In this document: piece by piece, positions 8,103 to 16,993 of the stretch
Layout of the letters: every line of letters begins with the position of its first letter
How positions within the stretch are numbered: position 1 is the first letter of the stretch
NCBI GenBank assembly: GCA_965369385.1
Contig: CBDUQP010000039.1
Span: 1 to 25,329, forward strand
DNA from: CBDUQP01 sp965369385
GTDB taxonomy: Bacteria > Planctomycetota > Phycisphaerae > SM23-33
Direction of reading: 5' to 3'
Length of the DNA: 25,329 nucleotides
Notes under the pieces: model-generated
The model's database searches: none
Told to the model about the DNA's origin: nothing
What the model saw: only the letters and a program-made list of their open reading frames with translations
Program-made: the position numbers and the translations under genes

Positions 8103-9253
8103 TGCCACAAACATTGCGGATACTTGTGACTGATGATGAGCCTGGCATGCGAATGGGTGTCGCCAGGGCACTGCGTAATTTTTCCTGCCACATCCAGGAT
8201 ATCGATCAGGATGTCAACTTCGATGTTCAGGAGGCGGAGACTGGCGAGGAGGCCCTTGAGCTGATCGAAGCTCAATGCCCCGATATCCTTCTGCTCGATC
8301 ATAAACTACCGGGTATTAGCGGACTTGATGTTCTTGACGCAATCACCAATCGCGGCTGTGACATGCTTACGGTTATGATAACCGCATATGCCACGCTTGA
8401 GACCGCAGTGAGTGCCACCAAACGCGGAGCACATGACTTCCTGGCAAAACCGTTTACGCCGGGCGAACTGCACGCGACTGTCTCCAAGACAGCCAAGCAT
8501 CTGCTGATCGCACGCGAAGCCAGAAGGCTGGCAGAAGAACGCAGGCAAGTGCGTTTCCAGTTCATCTCTGTTCTCGCACACGAGCTGAAATCGCCACTGG
8601 CAGCCGTTGAAGGATATCTTAACATCATCCGCGACAAGGCAGCCGGCGAAGAGCTAGCCGCCTATGACAAGATGCTCGATAGGAGCGTCATACGAATCGT
8701 CGGCATGCGCAAGCTGATCATGGACCTGCTGGATCTTACCCGGATAGAGTCTGGACGCAAGCAGCGCGAAATCACAACCGTCGATCTGCGGGAAGTTGCC
8801 GAAATGGCAATAGAAACCGTGAAACCATCTGCAGACGACAAGGGCGTCACTATCGAGATGAAGTGCGACGGCGATCCCACACTCACCGGTGATCGTGGCG
8901 AAATGGAGATCATCTGCAACAACCTTATCTCCAATGCTGTGAAGTACAACCGCGATGGCGGCAGCGTAAACATTACCATGTCCGTCGACGCAGACGAAAT
9001 CAAGATGGCCGTCGCCGATACCGGGATAGGCCTGACACAGGAAGAAGCCGCCAAGCTCTTCAGCGATTTTGTGCGAATCAAGAACAACAAGACTAAAAAT
9101 ATCGATGGAAGTGGGCTTGGACTGTCGATTGTCAAGAAGCTGGCGGGGCTGTATGCCGGCGATGTGAACATCGTGAGTCAGCCGGACGTTGGCAGCACTT
9201 TCACTGTCACAATCGGCAGGCATGTCGAGCCTGAGTCCAATCCAGAGGCATAA
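8102..9253 (+). CDS. Hybrid receiver-histidine kinase
   Basis: This 383-residue soluble protein starts with a receiver (DDE pocket, acceptor Asp in LLLDHKLPG, Lys in LAKPFTPGEL). A helical linker leads to a histidine kinase core: H box SVLAHELKSPLAAVEGY, N box NNLISNAVKYNRDGG, G1 DTGIGL and G2 GSGLGLSIVKK. There is no transmembrane segment and no DNA-binding domain. It is translationally coupled to the receiver gene before it. The order kinase, receiver, receiver-kinase suggests a phosphorelay starting from the hydrogenase-like sensor; the final output regulator is not in the window. Confidence 0.88.
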   Translation: MPQTLRILVTDDEPGMRMGVARALRNFSCHIQDIDQDVNFDVQEAETGEEALELIEAQCPDILLLDHKLPGISGLDVLDAITNRGCDMLTVMITAYATLETAVSATKRGAHDFLAKPFTPGELHATVSKTAKHLLIAREARRLAEERRQVRFQFISVLAHELKSPLAAVEGYLNIIRDKAAGEELAAYDKMLDRSVIRIVGMRKLIMDLLDLTRIESGRKQREITTVDLREVAEMAIETVKPSADDKGVTIEMKCDGDPTLTGDRGEMEIICNNLISNAVKYNRDGGSVNITMSVDADEIKMAVADTGIGLTQEEAAKLFSDFVRIKNNKTKNIDGSGLGLSIVKKLAGLYAGDVNIVSQPDVGSTFTVTIGRHVEPESNPEA

Positions 9254-9356
9254 GAGTTCCGGCGCTAACTGGGCATATTGTGCCTGATTATGATGGCGTG
9301 CAAACTCTGCATAGCTATGTGGGCGTTTGTCGGGGATTCATGCTGAACCAAAACAA

Positions 9357-9395
9357 AAACGACTTGCCGCGAGATCATTTCGCGACAAGTCGTTT
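9357..9395. terminator. Bidirectional terminator hairpin between convergent genes
   Basis: AAACGACTTG (9357-9366) pairs perfectly with CAAGTCGTTT (9386-9395). After one C/A mismatch the stem continues with CGCGA/TCGCG around a 7-nt loop. The A-rich run before it and the T-rich run after it make it work on either strand. It ends the + strand hyd/sensor block and the - strand isomerase gene. Confidence 0.85.
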
Positions 9396-9434
9396 GTTCG
9401 TATTACGCCACATCGGCGGCGATCATTATAGCAA

Positions 9435-11156
9435 CTATATTGCACCTGCCCGTTTAAGCTTGCAGGTATCTTCGCCGCCGTTTATCAGGTACATCAGCGG
9501 TGTGGGGCGGTCGGTGCCTTCGATGAATTGAGGGCGTTTCTGCCACGGAGCCACCGACAGCACGTTGGCCAGGTCCATCCAATACTGAAGCCTCGCCACC
9601 GGCAGATCCCACGTCATGTGGAAGTGGTTGGCGGGGGCGAACTGCTTGTATTCTGTCATCGTCGCATACTTTGGCATTACCCACGTGTGCGGCCAGGTGG
9701 GGGTGGACGTGTTGGCGACGGCCTTGGCGAGCTTGGCCGGCAGCGAGATCGAGGATGCCTCGTCCCAAAGCAGGGAGAACATGCCCGTCAGTTGGCTGTA
9801 GGCAAGCCGTGACGCAATCCCGTTGATTCCGCCGGGTGTTATGAACGTTACGCTGTTGCCGCCACCTGCGAAGTATCCAAGATCAGCACCGGGCATGCCG
9901 ATGTTCTTCATAATCTTGTCTACTGAGGTGCCAGGCTTGGCGGCCCAATCGAGCGAAGCCGAACCACTGTTGTCGCCATCTACAAAACCGTTGGCAGCCC
10001 AAGGCTCCTTGCCGGTGAATGGGATCTTGAGCTTCTTGGCCAGTGCCTTGGCTTCGGCCGGTTCCCATACCTTGCGGAAGTCCATGAACAACGGCGGATT
10101 ACCACCACTAAGCCATGTCTTGAACAGCATCGTCAGCAGGCCCTGCACATCGGCTTCGGTTGCGAACGGAAGGGCTTCCTTGCGGCCGTTATGATCGAAC
10201 GTGGAGTTGAACAGTGATTCCATCAGGTCGGCTATCGGCAGGGGTGTACCCTTGGGTTCGCTGCCCCATTCGAGCTGGTTCATGAATCCGCCGCCGACGG
10301 CGTTCATCTCGTCCATCATATCGCGGATGATCAGATACAGTCCGAGTGACTGGTTGAACTTCTTGGACGCATTCGGCTGGCTCATGTCCAGCCGCTTGCC
10401 AATATGCTTGTCCACCCAGGCTCGCAGGCCAGCGGCTTCCTTCTTGTCATATGCGCCCTTGGTGAGCATGTCGCTCAGGAGCTTCATATCAATGCGGGCG
10501 ATTTCCAGGCCGAATGTGTTCCTTGTGGGGATCACGTGTGCCAGAGCGGTTTCCATGCCCATGGAATCATGCCCGAAGACTACGACGCGTTTGCCCTTCA
10601 GCCCGGCGCGGGTGAGCGCTGCGTAGCACCAGTCAACCAGTGCGGCAGCAGTGCTGGCAGACGGTTTGGGATTCATGCCCGTGTCCGGCCAGCTACCGAC
10701 GTTCAGGTGGGTCATGCGACCTGACTGGGCGAGCGCACCGTTGACGGCATGTGCGAACACAACGCCCGGCTTGGGGCCGCTATTGCCCACAGTGAAGTTG
10801 ATCGGCATATCATTCGGCATCTGGCTGAGCAGGCTCATCACGCTGAGTTGCGGGAACGCCCATGTGTCTGGGCAGCAAATAAGCGCGTCCACGCCGGCCT
10901 GGCGGAACTGTGCTGCTACGAGGTCGGCCTGCGGTTCGGCGTCGACAAGTACCGGTGCGTAGACCACGTTAACAGAGGATCCATCGGGCATCTTCACGGT
11001 CTCGGCCACGATGTCGGCGATGGTCTTGATGATGTTGACTGTTCGCGTTCGCGATGGCTGATCAATACGAGGGTCACATGCGGCGAAAACTCCGAAGGTG
11101 ACGGTCTTCTTACTACAGCATTCGGTGCATTCGGAAAGTCTTGTTGCCTTAATCAT
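9435..11156 (-). CDS. L-fucose isomerase family protein (sugar ketol-isomerase)
   Basis: The 573-residue product matches the FucI/AraA isomerase superfamily in length and key residues. FucI converts L-fucose to L-fuculose using Mn2+. The metal and catalytic residues are in place: Glu334 (ATEAD), Asp359 (FMDFRKVWEP) and His511 (PANHFHMTWD), corresponding to E. coli FucI Glu337, Asp361 and His528. The segments NSTFDHNGRKE and STPTWPHTW also fit. The N-terminus has an unusual cysteine group (CTECC, residues 10-14) not expected of FucI. The substrate is uncertain because this is a divergent subgroup. It lies 105 bp downstream of an ABC ATPase gene on the same strand. Confidence 0.78.
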   Translation of the reverse strand: MIKATRLSECTECCSKKTVTFGVFAACDPRIDQPSRTRTVNIIKTIADIVAETVKMPDGSSVNVVYAPVLVDAEPQADLVAAQFRQAGVDALICCPDTWAFPQLSVMSLLSQMPNDMPINFTVGNSGPKPGVVFAHAVNGALAQSGRMTHLNVGSWPDTGMNPKPSASTAAALVDWCYAALTRAGLKGKRVVVFGHDSMGMETALAHVIPTRNTFGLEIARIDMKLLSDMLTKGAYDKKEAAGLRAWVDKHIGKRLDMSQPNASKKFNQSLGLYLIIRDMMDEMNAVGGGFMNQLEWGSEPKGTPLPIADLMESLFNSTFDHNGRKEALPFATEADVQGLLTMLFKTWLSGGNPPLFMDFRKVWEPAEAKALAKKLKIPFTGKEPWAANGFVDGDNSGSASLDWAAKPGTSVDKIMKNIGMPGADLGYFAGGGNSVTFITPGGINGIASRLAYSQLTGMFSLLWDEASSISLPAKLAKAVANTSTPTWPHTWVMPKYATMTEYKQFAPANHFHMTWDLPVARLQYWMDLANVLSVAPWQKRPQFIEGTDRPTPLMYLINGGEDTCKLKRAGAI

Positions 11157-11261
11157 TTCTAATTCCCACTATAAAGAAAATCTGAAAACTGCTCCGGCTA
11201 TTACACACGAACCGTCGCCACCATTATTGTCTGCTGTTTCTCAGCATTTATGCATAAGATG

Positions 11262-12368
11262 CTATCTTATGAGGTTCTTACCATCTTTGTCACGAGCAAA
11301 CAGATGAACTCTGCTTGGATCCGGTCTGACAAATACTCGCTTGCCCACAGACAGGTCGTCGCGGATATTTGTGCGGATTACGCAATGTTGTCCGGATAAG
11401 TCTACACAGACATCCATCCTGTCGCCGACAATTTCCAGTGATTGAACCTTTGCGACAAAATCACCGTCTTGTGGCGCCTCGCAGGAAGCTTCTACGACCA
11501 TTGATTCCGGACGCACTCCTAGCAGGACGTCCTTGGAGACTATCCGGGACAAAGTATCCACTCCAAGCCCTGAAAGCTCCAAAAGAAAATCCTCTACAGA
11601 GAAATAAACCTTTCCGCCGCGATCCGTCAGGCGTCCGGCGATTATGTTCATACCCGGAGATCCAATGAATTCCGCCACGAAACGATCAACTGGATTGAGA
11701 CAAACATCACGTGGAGTGCCCGTTTGCCGAATCGCTCCGGCTCGCATCACAGCAATTCGTTCGCCGAGCATCATCGCCTCTTGCTGATCATGCGTCACAA
11801 AAATTGTCGTAATACGCCGCCGCGATTGCAATTCCTTCAGAACGTTTCGCAAGGTCAATCGCAACGAAGCGTCAAGATTATTGAACGGTTCGTCCAAAAC
11901 GAAGATCGCCGGGCGCCGGACAACCGCCTTGCCCAACGCCACACGCTGATGTTGTCCGCCGGAAAGCGTGGCCGGGAGTCTTTCGAGAATGTCTCGAATT
12001 TGCAGCAAGTCGGCTGCTTCGTCTATCCGATGGGCGATTGTTGCTTTCGAGACTTTCCGGGCCTGAAGAGCGAAAAGCATGTTCTGACGAACCGTCATGT
12101 GGGGATATAGTGCATGGTCCTGGAAGACCATCGCTACATCTCGCTCCATGGGAGACAGGCCGCCTGCATCGTTACCGTCTATCGTTATCGAACCGGAATC
12201 AGGTTTCTCCATCCCTACCAGCATTCGCAGCATGGTTGACTTGCCGCACCCCGATGGGCCCACAACTGCAAGAAATTCACCTGCTTCTATCGTTAGATTC
12301 AAATCACAAGTGGCTGTGATTCCACCTGGATACGTTTTCACCAGATTGCTCATCGTTACTTGTGTCAA
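11262..12368 (-). CDS. MalK/UgpC-type ABC transporter ATP-binding protein
   Basis: The 368-residue ATPase has Walker A GPSGCGKSTM, Q-loop VFQDHALYPH, signature LSGGQHQRVALG, Walker B FVLDEPFNNLDA and H-loop THDQQEA. A C-terminal TOBE/OB-like regulatory part (about 230 onward, containing GVRPESM) is typical of sugar-importer ATPases. I start at TTG 12368, because GGAG stands 9 nt before it and the protein then begins TQVTMSNLVKTYPGG like its family; an ATG 45 nt upstream is possible. No permease or binding protein of a sugar transporter is nearby, so it may energise transporters encoded elsewhere, as MsmK-like ATPases do. Confidence 0.85.
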   Translation of the reverse strand: MTQVTMSNLVKTYPGGITATCDLNLTIEAGEFLAVVGPSGCGKSTMLRMLVGMEKPDSGSITIDGNDAGGLSPMERDVAMVFQDHALYPHMTVRQNMLFALQARKVSKATIAHRIDEAADLLQIRDILERLPATLSGGQHQRVALGKAVVRRPAIFVLDEPFNNLDASLRLTLRNVLKELQSRRRITTIFVTHDQQEAMMLGERIAVMRAGAIRQTGTPRDVCLNPVDRFVAEFIGSPGMNIIAGRLTDRGGKVYFSVEDFLLELSGLGVDTLSRIVSKDVLLGVRPESMVVEASCEAPQDGDFVAKVQSLEIVGDRMDVCVDLSGQHCVIRTNIRDDLSVGKRVFVRPDPSRVHLFARDKDGKNLIR

Positions 12369-12425
12369 GTGTAAGTGCTCCGCAAATTGCTGTATATTGG
12401 CTCGAATGCTCAATCATCCGCAAAC

Positions 12426-12450
12426 TCGGGAACTAAGTCAATATTCCCGA
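12426..12450. promoter_or_regulatory. Perfect 7-bp inverted repeat in a divergent intergenic region
   Basis: TCGGGAA (12426-12432) and TTCCCGA (12444-12450) are exact reverse complements with an 11-bp centre. It lies about 60 bp upstream of the - strand ABC ATPase start, in the 355-bp region between divergent genes. It could be an operator or the stem of an RNA leader. No regulator is identified. Confidence 0.3.
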
Positions 12451-12566
12451 ATGCGTTGGATCAAGAATGTAGTGCCGACTGGCCCCTCGCCCGGGATTTA
12501 GTGAATACGTTGATGCAAATTCTGACAGTTAAGTTCGATAGGAGTCGCGATGATCGAAGAGCGTTG

Positions 12567-12595
12567 TTGACCTCTGGATTTATCTGTGATTAACT
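12567..12595 (+). promoter_or_regulatory. Candidate promoter of the transporter-sel operon
   Basis: TTGACC at 12567-12572 is followed after 17 bp by a weak -10 (TTAACT, 12590-12595). This would give a leader of about 120 nt. It is the best-spaced pair I can see upstream of the binding-protein gene, but the -10 is poor. The rest of 12369-12723 holds the inverted repeat described above and nothing else I can support. Confidence 0.3.
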
Positions 12596-12723
12596 ATATG
12601 CACAATTAGGACTTGCCGCCGACGTGTCGCTGGGTTGTGCATGGGAGATGTGCAGCTTAGAATGAGTCGTCTGCGATATGCAGTTATCAGCGAATGTTCT
12701 CGAAGACCGAAAGGAGAGTCGGC

Positions 12724-13893
12724 ATGAGGCACTGGACGATTGGTTTGTGTTTTCTCGTTGCGATGACGATGTGGGCGGGATGTAGGAAGAACGCCGAAAG
12801 CAATACCTCTGATGAGGCGACAGATTCAAAGGTTCCGCAACTCAGCGTCGGACATGTCGGACATGACCACCAGATTGCTCTGTTTGTCGCGGCATTGGAA
12901 GGTGAGTCGTTCATTAAGGCGCATGGTACGGGGCTGAGGGAAGTCAAATCGAGGGAGGTTTACGATCTCATCGACAGCGGGAAGAAGGTAGCCCGGCTAC
13001 GGTTTGTGAAAGTCGGTGGCGGTGCCAGAATGCCGGCAGCAATGAGCAAGGGGCACATTCAGATAGGCCTGGGTGGGGTGGCTGCTGTCACCAAGTTCAT
13101 TGATAGTGGTAGCCCGTTGAAGATTATAGCTCCCCTGCAAACCGATGGTGACATGCTGGTGATGAAGAAAGCATCCGCCATTACCGATTGGACATCTTTC
13201 GTCAAATCAGTAATGGCAAACGAGAGGCCGATCACCATCGGATATAAGGCGCATGTGGCTGTCGCAAAGTTGATCCTCGAACGTGCATTGAAGGCCGAGG
13301 GCATCAAGTATGCCTACGAACGCGGTGACGGCGTCAAAGTTGTTCTGCAGAACATGCGGGGCGGAAAGAACGCACTACCGCTGCTGAGCGGTGGAAGCAT
13401 AGATGGTTTCGTGATGAATCAACCGGTGGTTGCGATATCCGTGCACAAGGGGGTCGGAAAGGTTATCGCTGATTTGCGAGATCTTCCGCCGGCGGGCAAG
13501 TGGCATGATCATCCGTGCTGCTGTGTTTGCACAACCGATGAGATACTCAAGATGCATCCTGATGTCCTCAGAGCGTTCCTCAAGGTGATCCATCTCGGCA
13601 CTGAACTCATCAATAGCGACAGCCAGTTGGCGGCGAGGCGAGCCAGCGAGTGGACCAAGGTTAAGCTCGCGATCGAAAACCAGTCGGTGCCTACTATCCA
13701 CTACAGCAGCAAATCCAGCGACAAGTGGCTTGCGGGAATGTCAACATGGGCCGAGATGATGGCGGATGTCGGTGCGTTCACGGGGAAGTTCGCCAAGCTC
13801 ACTCCGCAGGAGATTGTGAATCTCACGTGCGATATGACGTTGTGCAGCGAAGCTCTCAACGAATTGGAGACGAAACAGTCGAGCGGTGATTAA
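12724..13893 (+). CDS. NitT/TauT-type ABC transporter substrate-binding lipoprotein
   Basis: The 389-residue product is a periplasmic binding protein of the NMT1/TauA/SsuA type, the family that brings in small anions such as nitrate, sulfonates and related compounds. The N-terminus is a lipoprotein signal with lipobox ending WAGC (Cys20). GHVGHDHQIALF near residue 42 and the two-lobed layout fit the family. A cysteine cluster HPCCCVC lies at 263-269. Paired cysteines at this place occur in some relatives, so a direct role in binding selenium or sulfur is only a possibility. ATG 12724 is preceded by AAAGGAG. It overlaps the permease gene by one base and leads an apparent operon that runs into selA and selB, so the substrate may be a selenium compound. 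Confidence 0.82.
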   Translation: MRHWTIGLCFLVAMTMWAGCRKNAESNTSDEATDSKVPQLSVGHVGHDHQIALFVAALEGESFIKAHGTGLREVKSREVYDLIDSGKKVARLRFVKVGGGARMPAAMSKGHIQIGLGGVAAVTKFIDSGSPLKIIAPLQTDGDMLVMKKASAITDWTSFVKSVMANERPITIGYKAHVAVAKLILERALKAEGIKYAYERGDGVKVVLQNMRGGKNALPLLSGGSIDGFVMNQPVVAISVHKGVGKVIADLRDLPPAGKWHDHPCCCVCTTDEILKMHPDVLRAFLKVIHLGTELINSDSQLAARRASEWTKVKLAIENQSVPTIHYSSKSSDKWLAGMSTWAEMMADVGAFTGKFAKLTPQEIVNLTCDMTLCSEALNELETKQSSGD

Positions 13894-14732
13894 TGACCAG
13901 CAAGCGTATTACAAGACGAATACTTCTCGGTGCGATCTTGCCTGTGCTGCTTATATGCACGTGGCACGTTGTGGCGAGTCGTAGTGTTGTGGTGCCATCC
14001 ATCGGATCGGTGTTGCGGGTTTTGTGCAGTTGCACCGAAACGCCGCAGTCGCTGGATACAACGTCGCTCGCCTACGGCGCTGCCATAAGCGTGTTGAGGG
14101 TGGCGTGCGGTTTTGCGATTGCCGTGGTTACGGGAGTCGCCCTGGGCATATGTCTGGGCTTATGGAGTGCTGCACGAGATATTCTTTCGCCAACATTATC
14201 GGTAGCAATGGCGATAAGCCCGATTGCATGGTTGCCCATTTCGATAATCGTTTTCGGATTATCGAGCCCGGCGACGGTGGCGTTTGGCGATGACGCCTGG
14301 CGTTATGGAATGCTGGATGGTTTACGTCTGGCGGTGGTAGCGGTAATCTGGTACGCGTCCTTCATACCCATTGCGGTGAATACCGCCGCTGGCGTGCGGG
14401 CAGTTCGCCACAGCCACATCGAATCGGCCCGGGTTATGGGCGCATCTCGCAGACAAGTGCTCACGAAAGTGATACTTCCAAGTGCGTTGCCATCAATAGT
14501 GACCGGGCTCAGAATCGGCGGCGGTATGGCGTGGCGTGTTATCATAGCCGCTGAGATATTTCCGGGAACGCAGAGCGGATTGGGTTATATGATCGCGGCT
14601 TCGCATGAGATTGGTGAGTATGAGTATGCCTTTGCAGCGATAATAGTTATAGGAGCGATTGGCCTGGCGTTGGATGGCGGGCTGAGGCTGCTTGCATTGC
14701 AAGTGGGTAGATGGCAGCCGAGGGAGAAATGA
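13893..14732 (+). CDS. NitT/TauT-type ABC transporter permease
   Basis: The 279-residue protein has about six hydrophobic segments and the family's cytoplasmic EAA loop (ESARVMGASRRQVLTKVILP, near residue 180), which contacts the ATPase. It belongs to the binding-protein-dependent permease family (BPD_transp_1). Its ATG overlaps the stop of the binding-protein gene (TAATG), and its own stop precedes the ATPase start by 1 bp, so all three are translated together. Substrate unknown; the sel genes downstream suggest selenium. Confidence 0.88.
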   Translation: MTSKRITRRILLGAILPVLLICTWHVVASRSVVVPSIGSVLRVLCSCTETPQSLDTTSLAYGAAISVLRVACGFAIAVVTGVALGICLGLWSAARDILSPTLSVAMAISPIAWLPISIIVFGLSSPATVAFGDDAWRYGMLDGLRLAVVAVIWYASFIPIAVNTAAGVRAVRHSHIESARVMGASRRQVLTKVILPSALPSIVTGLRIGGGMAWRVIIAAEIFPGTQSGLGYMIAASHEIGEYEYAFAAIIVIGAIGLALDGGLRLLALQVGRWQPREK

Positions 14733-14733
14733 T

Positions 14734-15549
14734 TTGACCGGACGCGGCGGAAATCTCTGTTTTGAAGGTGTAAGCAAGTGTTTCTGCACGCCTAATCGCG
14801 GCGACGTGTGGGCGGTGCGGGATTTCTCATTGAATTGCGAGCAGGGGCAGCTCACGTGCATTGTCGGGCCTTCGGGATGCGGCAAGACTACGCTGCTTCG
14901 CCTTGCTGCCGGGCTGGAGATACCATCCGCAGGTGAGGTACAAATCAACTCAGCCGCTCCGGGAGATACCCCAGGTCACATCGGCATGATAAGCCAGGAA
15001 GGGGGACTGCTCCCGTGGCGCAGCGTGATAGATAATGTTGCGCTCGGATTGGAGCTGCGATCTGTTTCCAAACGCGAAAGGACCATCGCAGCCCGCGAAG
15101 CAATCGCACGCGTACATCTTCCGGCTGAAATACAGCACAGCTTTCCGTATGAGCTTTCGGGCGGTATGCGGCAGCGCGTGGCGCTGGCCAGGGCATTATG
15201 CCCCGATCCGCCATTGCTGCTAATGGATGAACCGTTTGCCAGTCTGGATGAACTGACGCGACACAAGCTTCAGAGGCAACTGCTGGAAATCTATCAGAAT
15301 GACCGCCGCACGATTGTTTTCGTAACACACAGCATAGACGAAGCAGTGCTGCTCGCGGACAAAGTCGTCGTGATGGGATTCGCACGCAATCCTTATCAGC
15401 ACACAATTGACATGCCCCATCCCAGGGACCGCCTCTCCAAGGCGTTCATCGATCACCTGTTGGTAGTGAGAGAGTTAATGGCCGGCGGCGAGATTGCCAC
15501 CACAGCTACGGGGGCGCAAACTCCACCGACCGGAACTTGCCCCGTATAA
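14734..15549 (+). CDS. NitT/TauT-type ABC transporter ATP-binding protein
   Basis: The 271-residue ATPase has Walker A GPSGCGKTTLL, a Q-loop in MISQEGGLLPW, signature ELSGGMRQRVALARAL, Walker B LLLMDEPFASLDE and switch His in FVTHSIDEAV. This is the pattern of SsuB/TauB/NrtD proteins. I start at TTG 14734, with AGGGAG (14721-14726) 7 nt before it; an earlier in-frame ATG would overlap the permease gene. A short N-terminal stretch is cysteine-rich (LCFEGVSKCFC). The gene ends 10 bp before selA. Confidence 0.88.
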   Translation: MTGRGGNLCFEGVSKCFCTPNRGDVWAVRDFSLNCEQGQLTCIVGPSGCGKTTLLRLAAGLEIPSAGEVQINSAAPGDTPGHIGMISQEGGLLPWRSVIDNVALGLELRSVSKRERTIAAREAIARVHLPAEIQHSFPYELSGGMRQRVALARALCPDPPLLLMDEPFASLDELTRHKLQRQLLEIYQNDRRTIVFVTHSIDEAVLLADKVVVMGFARNPYQHTIDMPHPRDRLSKAFIDHLLVVRELMAGGEIATTATGAQTPPTGTCPV

Positions 15550-15559
15550 AGGTACGAAC

Positions 15560-16993
15560 ATGAACTCATCGTTGAAACAGGAACTGCTTAGAGCGATACC
15601 ATCGATAAGCGATTTGCTGGAGACCCCGGCCGCCGCAAAGTGGTTGACGGATTATCCGCGGAGTCTGGTTACTGATTGCCTTCGTAACACCGTGGATGAG
15701 CTTCGCAGGCAGATTCTGGCCGACGAAGGTGGAAGATGCGGCTCGATGCATGTTTCACAAGACTACATCATTTCACTCGTAGAGAAGGAATTGCAAAAAC
15801 GCAGTGAACCGCAGGTCAGGCGTGCGATAAACGCTGCCGGCATTATCCTGCACACCGCACTTGGAAGGGCGATCTGGCCCGAATGTGTGGTAGACGCCAT
15901 GGCGGACGATCTAAAAGGATATGTCACGCTCGCGGTTGATCGCGAATCCGGAAAACGCAGTGAACGTGATAATCGCGTTGAAGGAATCATCACCGAGCTT
16001 ACCGGCGCAGAAGCGTCGGCTGTGGTAAATAATAATGCTGCCGCCACGCTGATCGTGCTTGCGGCGCTTGCGGCTGGGCAGGAAGTTATAGTCTCACGCG
16101 GGCAGCTCATTGAAATTGGCGGGGCGTTTCGCCTGCCGGATGTGATGGTCCAGAGCAGGGCAACTCTGGTGGAAGTGGGCACAACCAATCGCACGCATCT
16201 TCGCGATTATGCAAACGCGATCACCGAAAATACCGGCGCCTTAATGCGCGTACATCCCAGCAATTTCCGGGTTGTCGGATTTACGAAGGAAGTTGAAATA
16301 GGCGAGCTTGCCCAACTGGGCAAGAGTCGTGGCATTACCGTGATTGACGATCTCGGCGCTGGCGCGTTGGTGTCCCTTGAGCGTTTCGGCCTGCCGCATG
16401 AACCAACCGTGCAAGACTCGCTGGCGGCCGGCGCTGACTTGGCGTTGTTCAGTGGAGACAAATTGATCGGCGGTCCGCAATGCGGGATAATCGTGGGGCG
16501 GCGTGACCTTATAGACAGAATTCGCCAACATCCGCTTGCCCGTGCGATGCGCGTAGACAAGACCTGTCTGATGGCGTTGGAGCGGACGCTTCAATTGTTC
16601 CGTGATCCGGATTTTCTGGCGGATAAGCACCCGCTCTACAGAATGCTCGCACTGACACCTGAGCAGCTTGCCATGCGTGCCGAACAGCTTGCCGCTGAGA
16701 TACTACTGACCGAAGCTCCCGGCCTGTTAGCGACTGCCGGCGATGGCGTGGGTTACCTGGGTAGCGGGTCTGTGCCCATGGAGCAGATGCAAACGAGCGT
16801 GGTTCGACTCTCGGTTGAATCGATGAAGGCAAGTGCGCTGGCCGAGCGACTCCGCATGGACGATGCCTGCATATTCACTCGCATTGACGATAATGATGTC
16901 GTGTTTGATGTGCGAACGATCAGTGACGAGCAAATACCCCAAATCGCCGCTGCCGTGGCGAGAGTAACCAAGCAGGCGGCAGATGGCGAGTAG
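15560..16993 (+). CDS. selA: L-seryl-tRNA(Sec) selenium transferase
   Basis: SelA is a PLP enzyme that converts Ser-tRNA(Sec) to Sec-tRNA(Sec) with selenophosphate. The 477-residue length is right for the bacterial family. The PLP lysine is Lys301 in FSGDKLIGGPQCG (E. coli Lys295), and the upstream segment RRAINAAGIILHTALGRA is diagnostic. ATG 15560 has AAAGG upstream; an earlier in-frame start would overlap the ATPase gene. The gene overlaps selB by 11 bp, a tight coupling. Its position behind an ABC transporter is not the usual arrangement. Confidence 0.97.
   Translation: MNSSLKQELLRAIPSISDLLETPAAAKWLTDYPRSLVTDCLRNTVDELRRQILADEGGRCGSMHVSQDYIISLVEKELQKRSEPQVRRAINAAGIILHTALGRAIWPECVVDAMADDLKGYVTLAVDRESGKRSERDNRVEGIITELTGAEASAVVNNNAAATLIVLAALAAGQEVIVSRGQLIEIGGAFRLPDVMVQSRATLVEVGTTNRTHLRDYANAITENTGALMRVHPSNFRVVGFTKEVEIGELAQLGKSRGITVIDDLGAGALVSLERFGLPHEPTVQDSLAAGADLALFSGDKLIGGPQCGIIVGRRDLIDRIRQHPLARAMRVDKTCLMALERTLQLFRDPDFLADKHPLYRMLALTPEQLAMRAEQLAAEILLTEAPGLLATAGDGVGYLGSGSVPMEQMQTSVVRLSVESMKASALAERLRMDDACIFTRIDDNDVVFDVRTISDEQIPQIAAAVARVTKQAADGE

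Noticed and set aside
13511..13531. HPCCCVC in the binding protein taken as a proven selenium-binding site
   Set aside because: Cysteine pairs at this position also occur in other binding proteins of the superfamily, so the motif alone does not define the substrate.
14730..14732. TGA ending the permease gene as a possible Sec codon
   Set aside because: The permease is complete, and the TGA is followed at once by the start of the ATPase gene in another frame.
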